Assembly (NCBI RefSeq): GCF_010686705.1
Contig: NZ_JAAGWY010000003.1
Span: 248,001 to 312,000, forward strand
Source: Leifsonia tongyongensis
GTDB taxonomy: Bacteria; Actinomycetota; Actinomycetes; Actinomycetales; Microbacteriaceae
Length of the DNA: 64,000 bases
Direction of reading: 5' to 3'
Part shown: positions 25,639-38,585 of the stretch, piece after piece
How the letters are laid out: every line of letters begins with the position of its first letter
How positions within the stretch are numbered: position 1 is the first letter of the stretch
The notes under the pieces: generated by a model
What the model was told of the DNA's origin: nothing
The model's database searches: none
What the model saw: the letters and a program-made list of their open reading frames with translations, nothing else
Made by a program: the position numbers and the translations under genes

Positions 25639-27102
25639 GTGGCGGCGGAGATCGTCACGTTGGGCGCCGACGCTCCGACGTCGGCGGACGTCGTCGCCAT
25701 CGCCGAGGGTGCGCAGGTTGCCATCGATACGGATGCGCGCGAAGCGATCGCGGCATCCCGTGCCGTCGTCGACGCGGCCATCGCCGCCGGCAGGGCGGTC
25801 TACGGACTGAACACGCGACTCGGCGCCGGCCGCGACGACCGAGTCGGCGACGACGAACTGCTCGACTTCCAGCGGCTCGTCATTGCCAACCATCGCGGCG
25901 GGATCGGCGAAGCGCTGGGGGAGCGCCAGGCGCGCGCGCTGATCGCCGTGCGCCTCATCGGGTTCACGCGCGGCGGTGCGGGCGTGCGCGTCGAGCTGGC
26001 CCAGGCGTACGCCGACCTGCTGAACGCCCGCATCCATCCGGTCATCCCGGCCCGAGGTTCGGTCGGCGCGGCAGACCTGACACACCTCGCCGAGGTGGCC
26101 GCCGTCGTGACCGGTGGCGGGCGTGCCTTCGTCGACGGTGTCGTCGTTCCGGGTGATGAAGCCCTCGCCTCCGCAGCGCTCGCGCCGGTCGTCCTTGCTC
26201 CGCACGAAGGACTCGCCGTGCTCAGTTCGAACGCTTACAGCCTCGGTGCAGGCGCGCTCGTGCTCTCTGCTCTCGCCGGCCGGGTCGGCGCCTGGGATAG
26301 CGTCGTCGCACTGGCGCTGGAAGCGCTGGGCGCCGCGGGACCGGCAGGCAACCTGGGCGCCTTCAGCGCGGAGATAGCGGATGCTCGGGGCGGTCCCGGC
26401 CAGCGAGCGTCGGCTGCCGTGCTTCGTGCCGCCCTCGAAGGCAGTGCTCTCACGGCATCCGATCGCACCGTGACGGTGCAGGATCCGATCGCGTTCCGCA
26501 CCGTTCCTCAGCTCCACGGCGCGTTGCGCGAGGCGGTCGACCGGGGGCTGGCCGAGATCGACCTCGAGCTCGCGGCTCGCTCGGACAACCCTTTGGTGGA
26601 TGCGGGAACGGGGCGAATGATCTCCGGCGGCAACTTCCAGGCGGTTCCGCTGGCGCTGGCCCTCGAAAACGTGCGGCTCGCACTCGCGCACGTGGCGTCG
26701 GCGACCGAACGCCGCATCTCGACGCTGTCCGGCGCGCTCACGCCTGCGCGCCGGGAGGGGAGGACGCGCGTACCCGGACTGCTCGCGTACTCGGCTGCTG
26801 CGGCGCTCGCCGAAGTGCGGCAGCTGGCGGCTCCTGCGACGCTCGGGGTGACGACGCTGTCCGGGGTGGAGGATCACGCGTCGCTCGCGCCGCTGGCCCT
26901 CCAGCTGCTGGAGCGGTCGGCCGTCCTCGTCGACGAACTCGCGGCGATCGAGGCGCTGCACGCGGTCGATCTGCTTCTGGTGACCGGTGTTCGGCCGACC
27001 GGCGCCGGGACAGGCGCACTGTTCGGACGGGTCGACGCGGCCATCGCATCCGGAATCCCTGCTTCGGAACTCGTGCCGGTGGTCGTCGCGTCGCTCGGTT
27101 GA
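25639..27102 (+). CDS. HAL-family lyase-like protein lacking the MIO tripeptide
   Basis: A 487-residue homologue of histidine ammonia-lyase. Conserved parts include the Tyr loop YGLNTRLG (Y55), an active-site His (H85 in ANHRGGIGEAL), QDPIAFRTVPQ (Gln and Arg retained, the usual Tyr absent), SGGNFQAVPLAL and GVEDHASL. The electrophilic MIO cofactor forms from Ala-Ser-Gly in GSVGASGDLAPLA; here the loop reads GSVGAADLTHLA, one residue shorter and without the Ser. MIO cannot form, so ordinary ammonia elimination is unlikely. It begins at GTG two bases after the monooxygenase stop and is coupled to it. A lyase working without MIO or a non-catalytic relative are both possible. Confidence 0.85.
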   Translation: MAAEIVTLGADAPTSADVVAIAEGAQVAIDTDAREAIAASRAVVDAAIAAGRAVYGLNTRLGAGRDDRVGDDELLDFQRLVIANHRGGIGEALGERQARALIAVRLIGFTRGGAGVRVELAQAYADLLNARIHPVIPARGSVGAADLTHLAEVAAVVTGGGRAFVDGVVVPGDEALASAALAPVVLAPHEGLAVLSSNAYSLGAGALVLSALAGRVGAWDSVVALALEALGAAGPAGNLGAFSAEIADARGGPGQRASAAVLRAALEGSALTASDRTVTVQDPIAFRTVPQLHGALREAVDRGLAEIDLELAARSDNPLVDAGTGRMISGGNFQAVPLALALENVRLALAHVASATERRISTLSGALTPARREGRTRVPGLLAYSAAAALAEVRQLAAPATLGVTTLSGVEDHASLAPLALQLLERSAVLVDELAAIEALHAVDLLLVTGVRPTGAGTGALFGRVDAAIASGIPASELVPVVVASLG

Positions 27103-27133
27103 GCGCTGCCCGGTCGCCGGTCCTGCCTACTGC

Positions 27134-27664
27134 TCAGTCGGCCGACCCGCCGGCGGACGGGAGCTCCTTCTCGAACGAGAGGTAGCCGATCGCCTCGTAG
27201 TCGGCGTCGAGGTCGAAGAGCGGCCGGTAGCCGAGCGAGAGGTAGAGGGCGACGGCCTCGGGCTGGCGCGCGCCGGTCGTGAGCTCGATCCGTCGCACCC
27301 CACGCGCGGCTGCCTCTGCCTCGAGCTCAGCCATGACACGCCTCGCCAGGCCCTTCCGGCGATGACCGGAGTGCGTCCAGACCCTTTTCACCTCGACGGT
27401 CTGGTCGTCGATGCGCATGAACGCGCCGCCGGCGACCGGGGTGCCGTCGACAAGCAGCAGGAGGAACACCCCTCCGGTCGATTCGTGGAAGCGTTCCGCG
27501 GGGTAGCGCGACAGTTCGGCCGAGGACGGGATGCCGTCGTTGAACCCGTAGCGTTCGTCGTATTCGCGCGAGAGCTCCTCGACGAGAGGCGCTGCCAGCG
27601 GGTCGTCGGGACTGGAGTGGACGACGGTCGCCGTCGATGCGAAATCGTTAGGCAAAACAGGCAC
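27134..27664 (-). CDS. GNAT family N-acetyltransferase
   Basis: A 176-residue single-domain acetyltransferase of the GCN5 fold. The acetyl-CoA pyrophosphate loop HSGHRRKGLARRVM is near residue 98, and the C-terminal ALYLSLGYRPL strand-helix is near 137. The substrate is unknown. The start is GTG 27664, with TATCGT 12 nt upstream, implying a leaderless transcript. It converges with the HAL-like gene. Confidence 0.9.
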   Translation of the reverse strand: MPVLPNDFASTATVVHSSPDDPLAAPLVEELSREYDERYGFNDGIPSSAELSRYPAERFHESTGGVFLLLLVDGTPVAGGAFMRIDDQTVEVKRVWTHSGHRRKGLARRVMAELEAEAAARGVRRIELTTGARQPEAVALYLSLGYRPLFDLDADYEAIGYLSFEKELPSAGGSAD

Positions 27665-27887
27665 TCACCGACGATATGTCGGCGCTGTGCGCGTGACAAC
27701 ATGGATTGTTCACACTTCGTCATGCCAGACGGGGCGGCGATGCAATTAATCGCGAAATACGCGACAAATCTCTGCGAAATGTTGCGTTGCACGCGTCAAT
27801 TAGGTTGATTGTCAGCGCCAGCGCTGAGGTAGGCTCCACTCACCGCGATTCTCCCGAACCTGCAACCAAGAGAAGGAATACACACAT

Positions 27888-28775
27888 ATGCGAACCCGTT
27901 ATGCGGCTCCCGCACTGCTCGCCGTGGCAGCGCTCGCGCTGACCGGATGCGTCGACAACTCGACGCCTTCGAGCGGCTCGACGTCGACGTCCACGGTCTC
28001 GAAGGATTCCGCTGCCGCAGCCCTCCTGCCCGACGCCATCAAGAAGGCCGGCGTCATCACGGTCGGTGTCGACGCGACCTACCCGCCGAACGAGTCGAAG
28101 GACGCGAACGGCAACGCCGTCGGCTGGGACATCGACCTCTTCAATGCCGTTGCACAGAAGCTCGGCGTCAAGGCCACGTATGTCATCGCAGGCTTCGACA
28201 CGATCATCCCGAACATCACCGGTGGAAAGTACGACGTCGGCGTCTCCTCGTTCACGGACAACGTCGAGCGCGAGAAGCAGGTCGACTTCGTGAACTACTA
28301 CTCGGCCGGCATCCTCTGGGCCGCGCCGAAGGGCAAGAGCGTCGACCCCGACAATGCCTGCGGCCTCAAGGTCGCGGTCGAGACCGGAACGACCGAAGAG
28401 ACGGATGAGATCCCCGCCAAGTCGAAGGCCTGCACCACCGCCGGTAAGCCTGCGATCCAGATCCTCAAGTTCGACGGCCAGGACCAGGCGACCAACGCAG
28501 TCGTCCTCGGCCAGGCCGACGCGATGAGTGCCGACTCCCCGATCACCGAGTACGCGATCGCCAAGTCCAACGGCAAGCTCGAGGTCGCCGGCAAGACCTT
28601 CGAGGTCGCTCCGTACGGAATCGCTGTCAACAAGGGATCGAAGCTCACCGATGCCGTTCAGAAGGCGATGCAGTCGCTCGTCGACGACGGCACCTACAAG
28701 AAGATCCTCGACAAGTGGGGTGTCGCTGACGGCGCACTGTCCTCGATCACGGTCAACGCGGCGTCCAAGGGCTGA
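27888..28775 (+). CDS. Polar amino acid ABC transporter, substrate-binding lipoprotein
   Basis: A 295-residue extracytoplasmic solute-binding protein of the SBP_bac_3 family. A lipoprotein signal peptide ends at the lipobox ALTGC near residue 22. The binding domain follows, with [11 protein letters not shown] near 65, [13 protein letters not shown] near 85 and a [16 protein letters not shown] hinge block. A ligand such as a basic or polar amino acid is inferred from the family. The ATG has a GAGAAGGA ribosome-binding site. The roughly 220-base region before it is AT-richer than the surroundings and should contain the promoter of the three-gene importer operon, but I see no operator. Confidence 0.92.
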   Translation: MRTRYAAPALLAVAALALTGCVDNSTPSSGSTSTSTVSKDSAAAALLPDAIKKAGVITVGVDATYPPNESKDANGNAVGWDIDLFNAVAQKLGVKATYVIAGFDTIIPNITGGKYDVGVSSFTDNVEREKQVDFVNYYSAGILWAAPKGKSVDPDNACGLKVAVETGTTEETDEIPAKSKACTTAGKPAIQILKFDGQDQATNAVVLGQADAMSADSPITEYAIAKSNGKLEVAGKTFEVAPYGIAVNKGSKLTDAVQKAMQSLVDDGTYKKILDKWGVADGALSSITVNAASKG

Positions 28776-28777
28776 CA

Positions 28778-29770
28778 ATGACCACCGACGGTCACAGCGG
28801 TGCGGCGGCGGGCACAGCCCCGTCGCCGCACGGCGACACCATCTCGCAACCGATCAAGGCGGTCCGGCTGCGCCACCCGTGGCGCACGGTCATCGCGATC
28901 ATCCTCATCGTCTACCTCGTGGCGTTCATCTGGGATGCCGCCCAGCGGTCGGCGTTCCAGTGGGACATCTTCGCCAAATACGTCTTCGACCAGCGCATCC
29001 CCATAGCAGCGGTGAACACCCTGCTGCTGACGCTGTACTCGATGATCATCGCAGCGGTGCTCGCGCTGATCCTGGCGGTGATGCGGCTCTCCGACAACCC
29101 CGTGTTCAAGTCCGTCGCGTGGTTCTACCTGTGGATCTTCCGCGGCACACCCGTATACGTGCAGCTCGTGTTCTGGGGACTGCTGTCGGTGATCTACCCG
29201 ACGCTGATGATCGGGCTCCCGTTCCTCCAGCCGGTCATTTCGCTGCCAACCCAGAACACCCTCAACTTCTTCACCCTCGCCGTCATCGGCCTGGGACTCA
29301 ACGAGGCCGCCTACCTCGCGGAGATCATCCGGGCCGGCATCCTCTCGGTCGACCGCGGCCAGGAGGAGGCGGCGACTGCGCTCGGAATGAGCTGGAGCCA
29401 GACGATGTGGCGCATCGTCATCCCGCAGTCCATGCGCATCATCATTCCGCCGACGGGCAACGAAGTCATTTCAATGCTGAAGACCACGTCGCTCGTCACC
29501 GCTGTCCCATACAGTCTCGAGCTCTTCACGAGATCGAGGGACATCGCAACGACGCTGTTCGCGCCCATCCCGCTGCTCCTCGTGGCGTCGGTCTGGTATC
29601 TCGCGATCACGTCTGTCCTGATGATCGGCCAGTACTTCCTCGAGAAGCGCTTCTCGCGCGGCATCGGAGCCAGGCGGAACACAAAGAACGAGGAACCGCC
29701 ACCTGTGCTGCCCCCGGTAATGCCGACGACCGACGGCGCTGCCGGAATCGACCTGGGAGGAAAACATTGA
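28778..29770 (+). CDS. Polar amino acid ABC transporter permease
   Basis: A 330-residue HisM/GlnP-type membrane subunit with about five transmembrane helices. The N-terminal hydrophilic extension (about 40 residues) and the Pro-rich C-terminal tail are cytoplasmic. The EAA loop that contacts the ATPase, [20 protein letters not shown], is near residue 205. It starts two bases after the binding-protein stop and its TGA overlaps the TTG start of the ATPase gene by four bases, so all three genes are in one operon. Confidence 0.92.
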   Translation: MTTDGHSGAAAGTAPSPHGDTISQPIKAVRLRHPWRTVIAIILIVYLVAFIWDAAQRSAFQWDIFAKYVFDQRIPIAAVNTLLLTLYSMIIAAVLALILAVMRLSDNPVFKSVAWFYLWIFRGTPVYVQLVFWGLLSVIYPTLMIGLPFLQPVISLPTQNTLNFFTLAVIGLGLNEAAYLAEIIRAGILSVDRGQEEAATALGMSWSQTMWRIVIPQSMRIIIPPTGNEVISMLKTTSLVTAVPYSLELFTRSRDIATTLFAPIPLLLVASVWYLAITSVLMIGQYFLEKRFSRGIGARRNTKNEEPPPVLPPVMPTTDGAAGIDLGGKH

Positions 29771-30543
29771 CCGCGACAGCCGTCACGCCGATGGTCGAAT
29801 CCGTCGGCGTCTCGAAGAGCTTCGGTTCCAACCAGGTGCTGAAAAGCATCTCGCTCACGGTGCTGCCCGCTGAAGTGCTCTGCATCGTAGGCCCGAGCGG
29901 GTCGGGCAAATCGACCTTCCTGCGCTGCATCAACCACCTGGAGACGATCGACTCCGGGCGGCTGTCGGTCGATGGCCAACTGGTCGGCTACCGCCAGAAG
30001 GGCGACAAGCTCTACGAGCTCAAACCCAAGGAGGCCGCGCTGCAGCGCCGCGATATCGGCATGGTGTTCCAGCGCTTCAACCTGTTCCCGCACATGACCG
30101 CGCTGGAGAACGTGATCGAGGCGCCCATGCGGGTGAAGGGCGTACCGAAGTCGCAGGCCGTCGCCCGGGCCGAGGAACTGCTCACTCGGGTGGGGCTGGG
30201 CGACAAGGGCGACCACTACCCGGCACATCTCTCCGGTGGCCAGCAGCAGCGCGTCGCGATCGCTCGTGCCCTTGCGATGGAACCGAAACTGATGCTGTTC
30301 GACGAGCCGACCTCCGCGCTCGACCCCGAACTCGTCGGCGAAGTGCTCGACGTGATGAAGGAGCTGGCGAAATCGGGCATGACCATGATCGTGGTCACGC
30401 ACGAGATGGGTTTCGCACGCGAAGTGGCCGACTCGCTCGTCTTCATGGACGGCGGCGTGGTCGTGGAGTCGGGCGACCCGCGCGAAGTGCTCGCGAACCC
30501 GCAGCACCAGCGCACCCAGGCCTTCCTCTCGAAGGTGCTCTAG
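29767..30543 (+). CDS. Polar amino acid ABC transporter ATP-binding protein
   Basis: A 258-residue ABC ATPase of the GlnQ/HisP type. Walker [10 protein letters not shown] is near residue 42, the signature LSGGQQQR near 155, Walker [10 protein letters not shown] near 178 and the switch His in VVTHEMGF near 213. The start is TTG 29767: it overlaps the permease TGA and lies six bases after a GGAGG ribosome-binding site. The next ATG (29791) would leave out only eight residues. It powers uptake by the adjacent permease. Confidence 0.93.
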   Translation: MTATAVTPMVESVGVSKSFGSNQVLKSISLTVLPAEVLCIVGPSGSGKSTFLRCINHLETIDSGRLSVDGQLVGYRQKGDKLYELKPKEAALQRRDIGMVFQRFNLFPHMTALENVIEAPMRVKGVPKSQAVARAEELLTRVGLGDKGDHYPAHLSGGQQQRVAIARALAMEPKLMLFDEPTSALDPELVGEVLDVMKELAKSGMTMIVVTHEMGFAREVADSLVFMDGGVVVESGDPREVLANPQHQRTQAFLSKVL

Positions 30544-30563
30544 CGCACTCCCGACCGCCCCGA

Positions 30564-30639
30564 CCGCCGAGAGTCACTACCGCCGCCGAGATGACCCGAT
30601 GAAAGGGTTACTCTCGGCGCGGACGGCGACTCTCGGCGG
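30564..30639. repeat. 76-bp nested palindrome between convergent genes
   Basis: A perfect 12-bp inverted repeat CCGCCGAGAGTC (30564-30575) and GACTCTCGGCGG (30628-30639) encloses a second imperfect stem (CGCCGAGA...ACCC / GGGT...TCTCGGCG) around a short GATGAAA loop. It lies exactly in the gap between the ABC ATPase gene and the convergent hrpA. It could fold in RNA from either strand and serve as a two-way terminator or REP-type element. Confidence 0.7.
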
Positions 30640-30664
30640 CGGGCTCGCGGGCAGGCGGCGCGCG

Positions 30665-34534
<3,870 letters not shown>

Positions 34535-34660
34535 GAGCCTTCCATTCTATTTGCTGGGAGCACGGCGTGCCGCAGACGAGGGAATTGCCGTCGGCGCCAC
34601 CCGGGGCGTAGCGTTCATCCACACGCCCAGAGCGCCTCGAGTCGATGGAGACATGAGAAT

Positions 34661-36220
34661 ATGACGAATACGGGATATGCGACGATGTCGGTCGCGTCCA
34701 TCCTCGCCGAAACGGCCAAACGGATGCCCGAAAATGTGGCCTTGATCTTCGGCGAGCAGAAGATCACCTACGCAGAACTGTGGGACCAGACGCTCGCATA
34801 CGCCGGCGCACTCCGCGCTCGCGGCATCGGCCCGGGGGATGCGGTCGCCCTTCTGGTGCCCAACGTGCCGGACTTCCCGCGGGCGTACTACGCGATCCTG
34901 TCGCTCGGAGCGGTCGTCGTGCCGGTCCATGCGTTGCTGAAAGCCGACGAGATCGCCTACGTGCTGCGCGACAGCGGTTCCCGGCTGCTGATCTGCGCGG
35001 CTCCGCTCCTCGGTGAGGGCGCGAAGGGCGCGGCGATTGCGGGCATCGAGACGCTGTCGGTGCTGGTTCCGGATGAGATGCTCGCGCAGGCCCCGTTCGC
35101 CCGGCTCGAAGACGAGGCGCGCGCCGCAGACCCCATCGACTCCTACGTTCCGCGCAACCCGTTCGACACGGCCACGATCCTCTACACGAGTGGGACGACG
35201 GGCAAGCCGAAGGGCGCGGAAGGGTGCCACTTCTCGCTCGTCGAACAGGTGAACACACTGTCGGGCGACGCCTTCGACGTGACGCCGGAAGACCGCATCC
35301 TCGGCTGTCTTCCCCTGTTCCACACGTTCGGGCAGACGTGTGTGATGAACCTCGGATTCCGGATCGGTTCGGCGATCGTCCTGGTTCCGAAATTCGACGG
35401 TGCGACGGCGCTCTCGCTGCTGAACGCGCACCAGTGCACGATCATGACGGGTGTGCCCACGATGTACATCGCGCTGCTCGAGGCGGCGAAGTCGAACCCG
35501 GAACGGCCCCCGCTGCGCTACGGGATGTCCGGCGGCGCCGCGATCCCCGTCGCTGTCATCGAGCGGATGAAGGAGGTCTACGGCATCGACATCCACGAAG
35601 GATACGGGCTCACCGAGACGTCGCCCGTCGCGACCTTCAACCATCGCGGCCGGCCGACGCGTGTCGGCACGGTCGGCCAGCCGATCTGGGGGGTCGACGT
35701 CGAGATCGCCGACGCCGAGATCGACGACCGCATCGAACTGCTCCCGCGGGGCGAACTCGGCGAGATCATCGTGCGCGGACACAACCTCATGAAGGGGTAC
35801 CTGCACCTGCCCGAAGCGAATGCGGAAGCCGTGGTCGACGGCTGGTTCCGCACCGGAGACCTCGGAACGAAGAGCGACGACGACTACGTCACGATCGTCG
35901 ACCGCAAGAAGGACATGATCGTGCGCAACGGCTACAACGTGTATCCGCGCGAAGTCGAAGAGGTGCTGTCGACGCATCCGGCCGTTGCGATGGTGGCCGT
36001 CTTCGGGGTCAGCGACGCGACCCGTGGCCAGGAGATCGTGGCGGCTGTCACGCTGATGCCCGGCCAGACCGTGGACCCGAGCGACCTCGTCGCCTTCGCG
36101 CAGGAGCAGGTCGCGGCCTACAAGTATCCGCGGCGGGTGGAGATCCTCGAGGTGCTTCCCCTCGGGCCGAGCGGCAAGGTGCTGAAGCGCGAACTGGTGG
36201 CCAGGTTCGACACCGCCTAG
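34661..36220 (+). CDS. Long-chain fatty-acid-CoA ligase (acyl-CoA synthetase)
   Basis: A 519-residue ANL-superfamily adenylating enzyme that activates a carboxylic acid to its CoA thioester. The AMP/ATP loop YTSGTTGKPKG is near residue 172, GYGLTETSP near 315, the TGD block GWFRTGDLG near 398, the hinge VDRKKDMIVRNGYNVYPREV near 415 and the catalytic Lys in GPSGKVLKREL near 505. The overall pattern resembles fatty acyl ligases of the FadD type. The ATG at 34661 was used; ATG 34685 is an alternative. Its TAG stop is part of the following gene's TAGGCT hexamer. Confidence 0.92.
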   Translation: MTNTGYATMSVASILAETAKRMPENVALIFGEQKITYAELWDQTLAYAGALRARGIGPGDAVALLVPNVPDFPRAYYAILSLGAVVVPVHALLKADEIAYVLRDSGSRLLICAAPLLGEGAKGAAIAGIETLSVLVPDEMLAQAPFARLEDEARAADPIDSYVPRNPFDTATILYTSGTTGKPKGAEGCHFSLVEQVNTLSGDAFDVTPEDRILGCLPLFHTFGQTCVMNLGFRIGSAIVLVPKFDGATALSLLNAHQCTIMTGVPTMYIALLEAAKSNPERPPLRYGMSGGAAIPVAVIERMKEVYGIDIHEGYGLTETSPVATFNHRGRPTRVGTVGQPIWGVDVEIADAEIDDRIELLPRGELGEIIVRGHNLMKGYLHLPEANAEAVVDGWFRTGDLGTKSDDDYVTIVDRKKDMIVRNGYNVYPREVEEVLSTHPAVAMVAVFGVSDATRGQEIVAAVTLMPGQTVDPSDLVAFAQEQVAAYKYPRRVEILEVLPLGPSGKVLKRELVARFDTA

Positions 36221-36229
36221 GCTCGCGAC

Positions 36230-36640
36230 GTGCGCATAACCACGGCGATCAACAAGGCCATCTACATCCTCGTGGGCGAAGCGGTCGTGCTTTCGCTGAA
36301 CGGGCTCCTGCTCTACAACATCCTTCCGCCCGTCGTCGACCTCGCCGCCGTGCTCGTGCTCAACTTCGTCTACGTCTTCATCGGCGTGCGCACCTTTCGG
36401 GGGCCCGGCGAGGACGTCGCCGCGCCGCGCCCGTGGTGGCGTGCGACCAACCGGCCTCTGGCTGGTTTCATCATCGGCGGCGTCGCCGGTGTCCTCTCGC
36501 TGATCTCCCTGCTGGGGGCGCTCGCGGCGCCACCTGAACAGTCCGGCACCGCCGCCGTCGTCTGTGTCGCCTGGGCGCTCCTCGCCGCCTTCTACCTGCA
36601 CTCGTCGGTCCGCCTCCGTGCGCTCGACCAGCCCGGGTAG
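36230..36640 (+). CDS. Small membrane protein of unknown function
   Basis: A 136-residue protein with four hydrophobic segments (about residues 8-30, 38-54, 78-98 and 105-125) and short charged loops, so it is an integral membrane protein. I do not recognise a family. The start is GTG 36230, chosen because TAGGCT lies 12 nt upstream and its TAG is the stop codon of the acyl-CoA synthetase; the message is probably leaderless. Its tight placement after the synthetase may be incidental. Confidence 0.7.
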   Translation: MRITTAINKAIYILVGEAVVLSLNGLLLYNILPPVVDLAAVLVLNFVYVFIGVRTFRGPGEDVAAPRPWWRATNRPLAGFIIGGVAGVLSLISLLGALAAPPEQSGTAAVVCVAWALLAAFYLHSSVRLRALDQPG

Positions 36641-36666
36641 CCCGCCGCCGCCCGCCGCGCCCGCTC

Positions 36667-36731
36667 CCGCACTACTTCCGTCCCGCCGCACTCGATATGC
36701 GCGAGCGCACGTGTCTGTACGAGTGCGCTCG
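36667..36731. repeat. Palindromic intergenic element, copy 1
   Basis: This 113-base gap contains CCGCACTACTTC (36667-36678), then GCCGCACTCG (36685-36694) and its near-inverse ACGAGTGCGC (36719-36728). The same core CCGCACTACTTC followed by GGCACTCG recurs at 37815, and the ACCGCACTCGTT core at 16.7 kb is related. It looks like a dispersed intergenic palindrome. No gene is seen in it. Confidence 0.55.
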
Positions 36732-36754
36732 AACTTTGCGGGTGCGAAAGCCTG

Positions 36755-37695
36755 CTAGGCGCGACGCGGAACCCCCGCAGCGGTCAAGAGCTGGCGCATC
36801 GCGAGCGGATCCATCGCATCTGCCCAGGTCCACCGGATCACGCGCGCCCTCGTCGCAGCCCGGAGCGCATCTTCGCGCTTCTTCTCGCGCCAGACGACGT
36901 CCCCCGCGGGTGCGCCGCCCGTGTATTCATCGCGTGTGTACTTCACACGGCCGTCGAATTCGCCGACGAGGTTCGATTTCCTCCAATAGAAGTCGACGAC
37001 GTAGTCGTGCCCCGCGACGTCGAACACGACTTGGATCTCGGGCAGCTCGAATTCGAGTTCGTGGATGCGAGCCCGTGAGAGGGATTCACCCGGACTCTCC
37101 GCGCCCGCATTGCCGAACGCGATCGCTCGTGCCGCGCGGCGTGCCCTCGTGCGCGTCCGGAAGCCTCCAGTTCCTGGGCGAGAATCGATCGCAGACTCTC
37201 GCCTCGCCGTCGGAGGGCAGCGTCTACAACAGAGACCGCGTCCGTGAAGGGGCTCGTTGCCGCTACATCGATCACCGTGCGGGCCAGTGATGTCACCGTC
37301 AGGTCCCCAACATCGACGGTGTCTCCAGGATTCGCACAGGTGTGCGCCGTGATTGCTTTTTGCGAACTCCCGCCGCGAGCGTTCGGGGTCGCGATATGGA
37401 CCGTGGCCGGCCACGGCGAAACCAGCGGCAGTCCGTGGATTGCTGCCGCAGTCTCTCGGCAGAACACCAGCCGGCGATTGCTGACTGATGCCACCGCCCT
37501 GACGCGCAGAAGGTAGCGGGCATCCTGGTCGAGGGAGGCCCAGCGAGGGCCGCCGATGTACATCCCTCGGTGGATGCGCACCAGATCGCCTGCCTGGAGA
37601 GCCGACTCGAGCCGACCACCGGTGATGCCGTTCTCACGAAGGCGTCGAGCAGGAATGAGGCCGGACTCCTCCGGTATCAGCGTGTCGACATTCAT
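36755..37695 (-). pseudogene. Frameshifted AbiEi-like/DUF559 protein gene
   Basis: The gene begins at ATG 37695 and reads MNVDTLIPEESGLIPARRL, an AbiEi-type antitoxin winged-helix region, with GDLVRIHRGMYI and ATVHIATPNARGG in the expected order for about 180 residues. Near 37130-37150 the reading frame is lost. The expected C-terminal DUF559 nuclease-like domain (RAARAIAFGNAGAESPGESL, VDFYWRKSNLVGEFDGRVKY) continues in another frame to the stop at 36755. The total length, 941 bases, is not a multiple of three, so a one- or two-base indel is required. Intact relatives are common in Microbacteriaceae as solitary genes. It is either a recent pseudogene or a sequencing error. Confidence 0.8.
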
Positions 37696-37813
37696 CCCTC
37701 GAGCATGGCCGAGCGGATGGAGCGCGAGCCGGTACGAGTGCGCATCTGTGGAGAACGCGTTGGTGGTGCAACCTGTGGAGGGACGCAGGCCACGTGATGC
37801 TTGGTCGGGCGCC

Positions 37814-37900
37814 GCCGCACTACTTCGCCACGACGGCACTCGTACCACGACGTGCGGTGGGAAAGAAGTAGTGCGGCAGCGCGGGGCGGCAGCGCGGGGC
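37814..37900. repeat. Palindromic intergenic element, copy 2, and 13-bp tandem
   Basis: A perfect 13-bp inverted repeat, GCCGCACTACTTC (37814-37826) and GAAGTAGTGCGGC (37865-37877), encloses GGCACTCG and a CCAC/GTGG inner stem. Immediately after come two identical 13-bp units GGCAGCGCGGGGC (37875-37887 and 37888-37900) and further GGCGGGGC-type sequence. The 293-base gap between the pseudogene start and the FMN reductase holds nothing else that I can see. A hairpin element related to the one at 36667 is the likely explanation. Confidence 0.7.
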
Positions 37901-37988
37901 GGCGGGGCGGCGCGGCGGCGCCGCCGCCTCTTTACGTTGTGTGTCGGGCAGGGTGGCACCGGCCCGGGGCCCGGTCTACCGTCTACTC

Positions 37989-38585
37989 ATGTCCCAGCCA
38001 TCGACCGCCCGACCGCTCCGCGTCGTTGCCGTCTCCGGCAGCCTGCACACGCCATCCCGGACGACGGCGCTCGTCAAGGAGATCCTCGCCGCGTTCGGGC
38101 GCGAACTTCCGATCGAAGCCCACCTCATCGAGGTCACCGAGATCGGTCCGGAGTTCGCGGGCGCCCTGCGGCGCGACCAGCTCCCCGAATCGGTCGAGGC
38201 CGTACTGGACCGCATCGAGACCGCCGACCTCCTGATCGTGGCGAGCCCGGTGTACCGCGCATCCTTCACCGGGCTCTTCAAGCACCTCTTCGATTTCGTG
38301 GGGCAGTACGCCCTTGTCGACAAGCCGGTCCTGCTCGCGGCAACGGGCGGCAGCGACCGCCACGCCCTCATCATCGAGCACCAGTTCCGGCCGCTGTTCG
38401 GGTTCTTCCAGGCACTGACGCTGCCCATCGGCGTCTACGCAAACGACTCCGATTTCACCAACCACCAGGTCTCCAGTCTCGAATTGCACGAGCGCATCGA
38501 CCTGGCGGTCGCACGAGCGCTGCCGCTCATCCGCCTGAGCGTCGCCGAGACCGACTCGATCGCACGCTACCTGGGTGGACGATGA
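37989..38585 (+). CDS. NADPH-dependent FMN reductase (MsuE-like)
   Basis: A 198-residue flavodoxin-fold reductase. The FMN-phosphate loop SGSLHTPSRT is near residue 17, ASPVYRASFTGLFKHLFDF near 80-98 matches the MsuE/SsuE type, and LLAATGGSDRHALIIEHQ near 113 is typical of those proteins. They supply FMNH2 to alkanesulfonate monooxygenases. TACCGT 12 nt before the ATG implies a leaderless message. It overlaps the next gene by ATGA. The NtaA/DszA-type monooxygenase at 24 kb would need such a reductase, but a functional link is only a suggestion. Confidence 0.87.
   Translation: MSQPSTARPLRVVAVSGSLHTPSRTTALVKEILAAFGRELPIEAHLIEVTEIGPEFAGALRRDQLPESVEAVLDRIETADLLIVASPVYRASFTGLFKHLFDFVGQYALVDKPVLLAATGGSDRHALIIEHQFRPLFGFFQALTLPIGVYANDSDFTNHQVSSLELHERIDLAVARALPLIRLSVAETDSIARYLGGR

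Noticed and set aside
27665-27887. Riboswitch upstream of the amino acid binding protein gene
   Set aside because: The region is AT-rich, but I could not recognise conserved aptamer motifs or a convincing expression platform.
37875-37925. G-quadruplex element in the G-rich tandem
   Set aside because: The G runs of three or four are too irregular, and similar G-rich stretches are expected at this GC content. It is listed only as part of the repeat.
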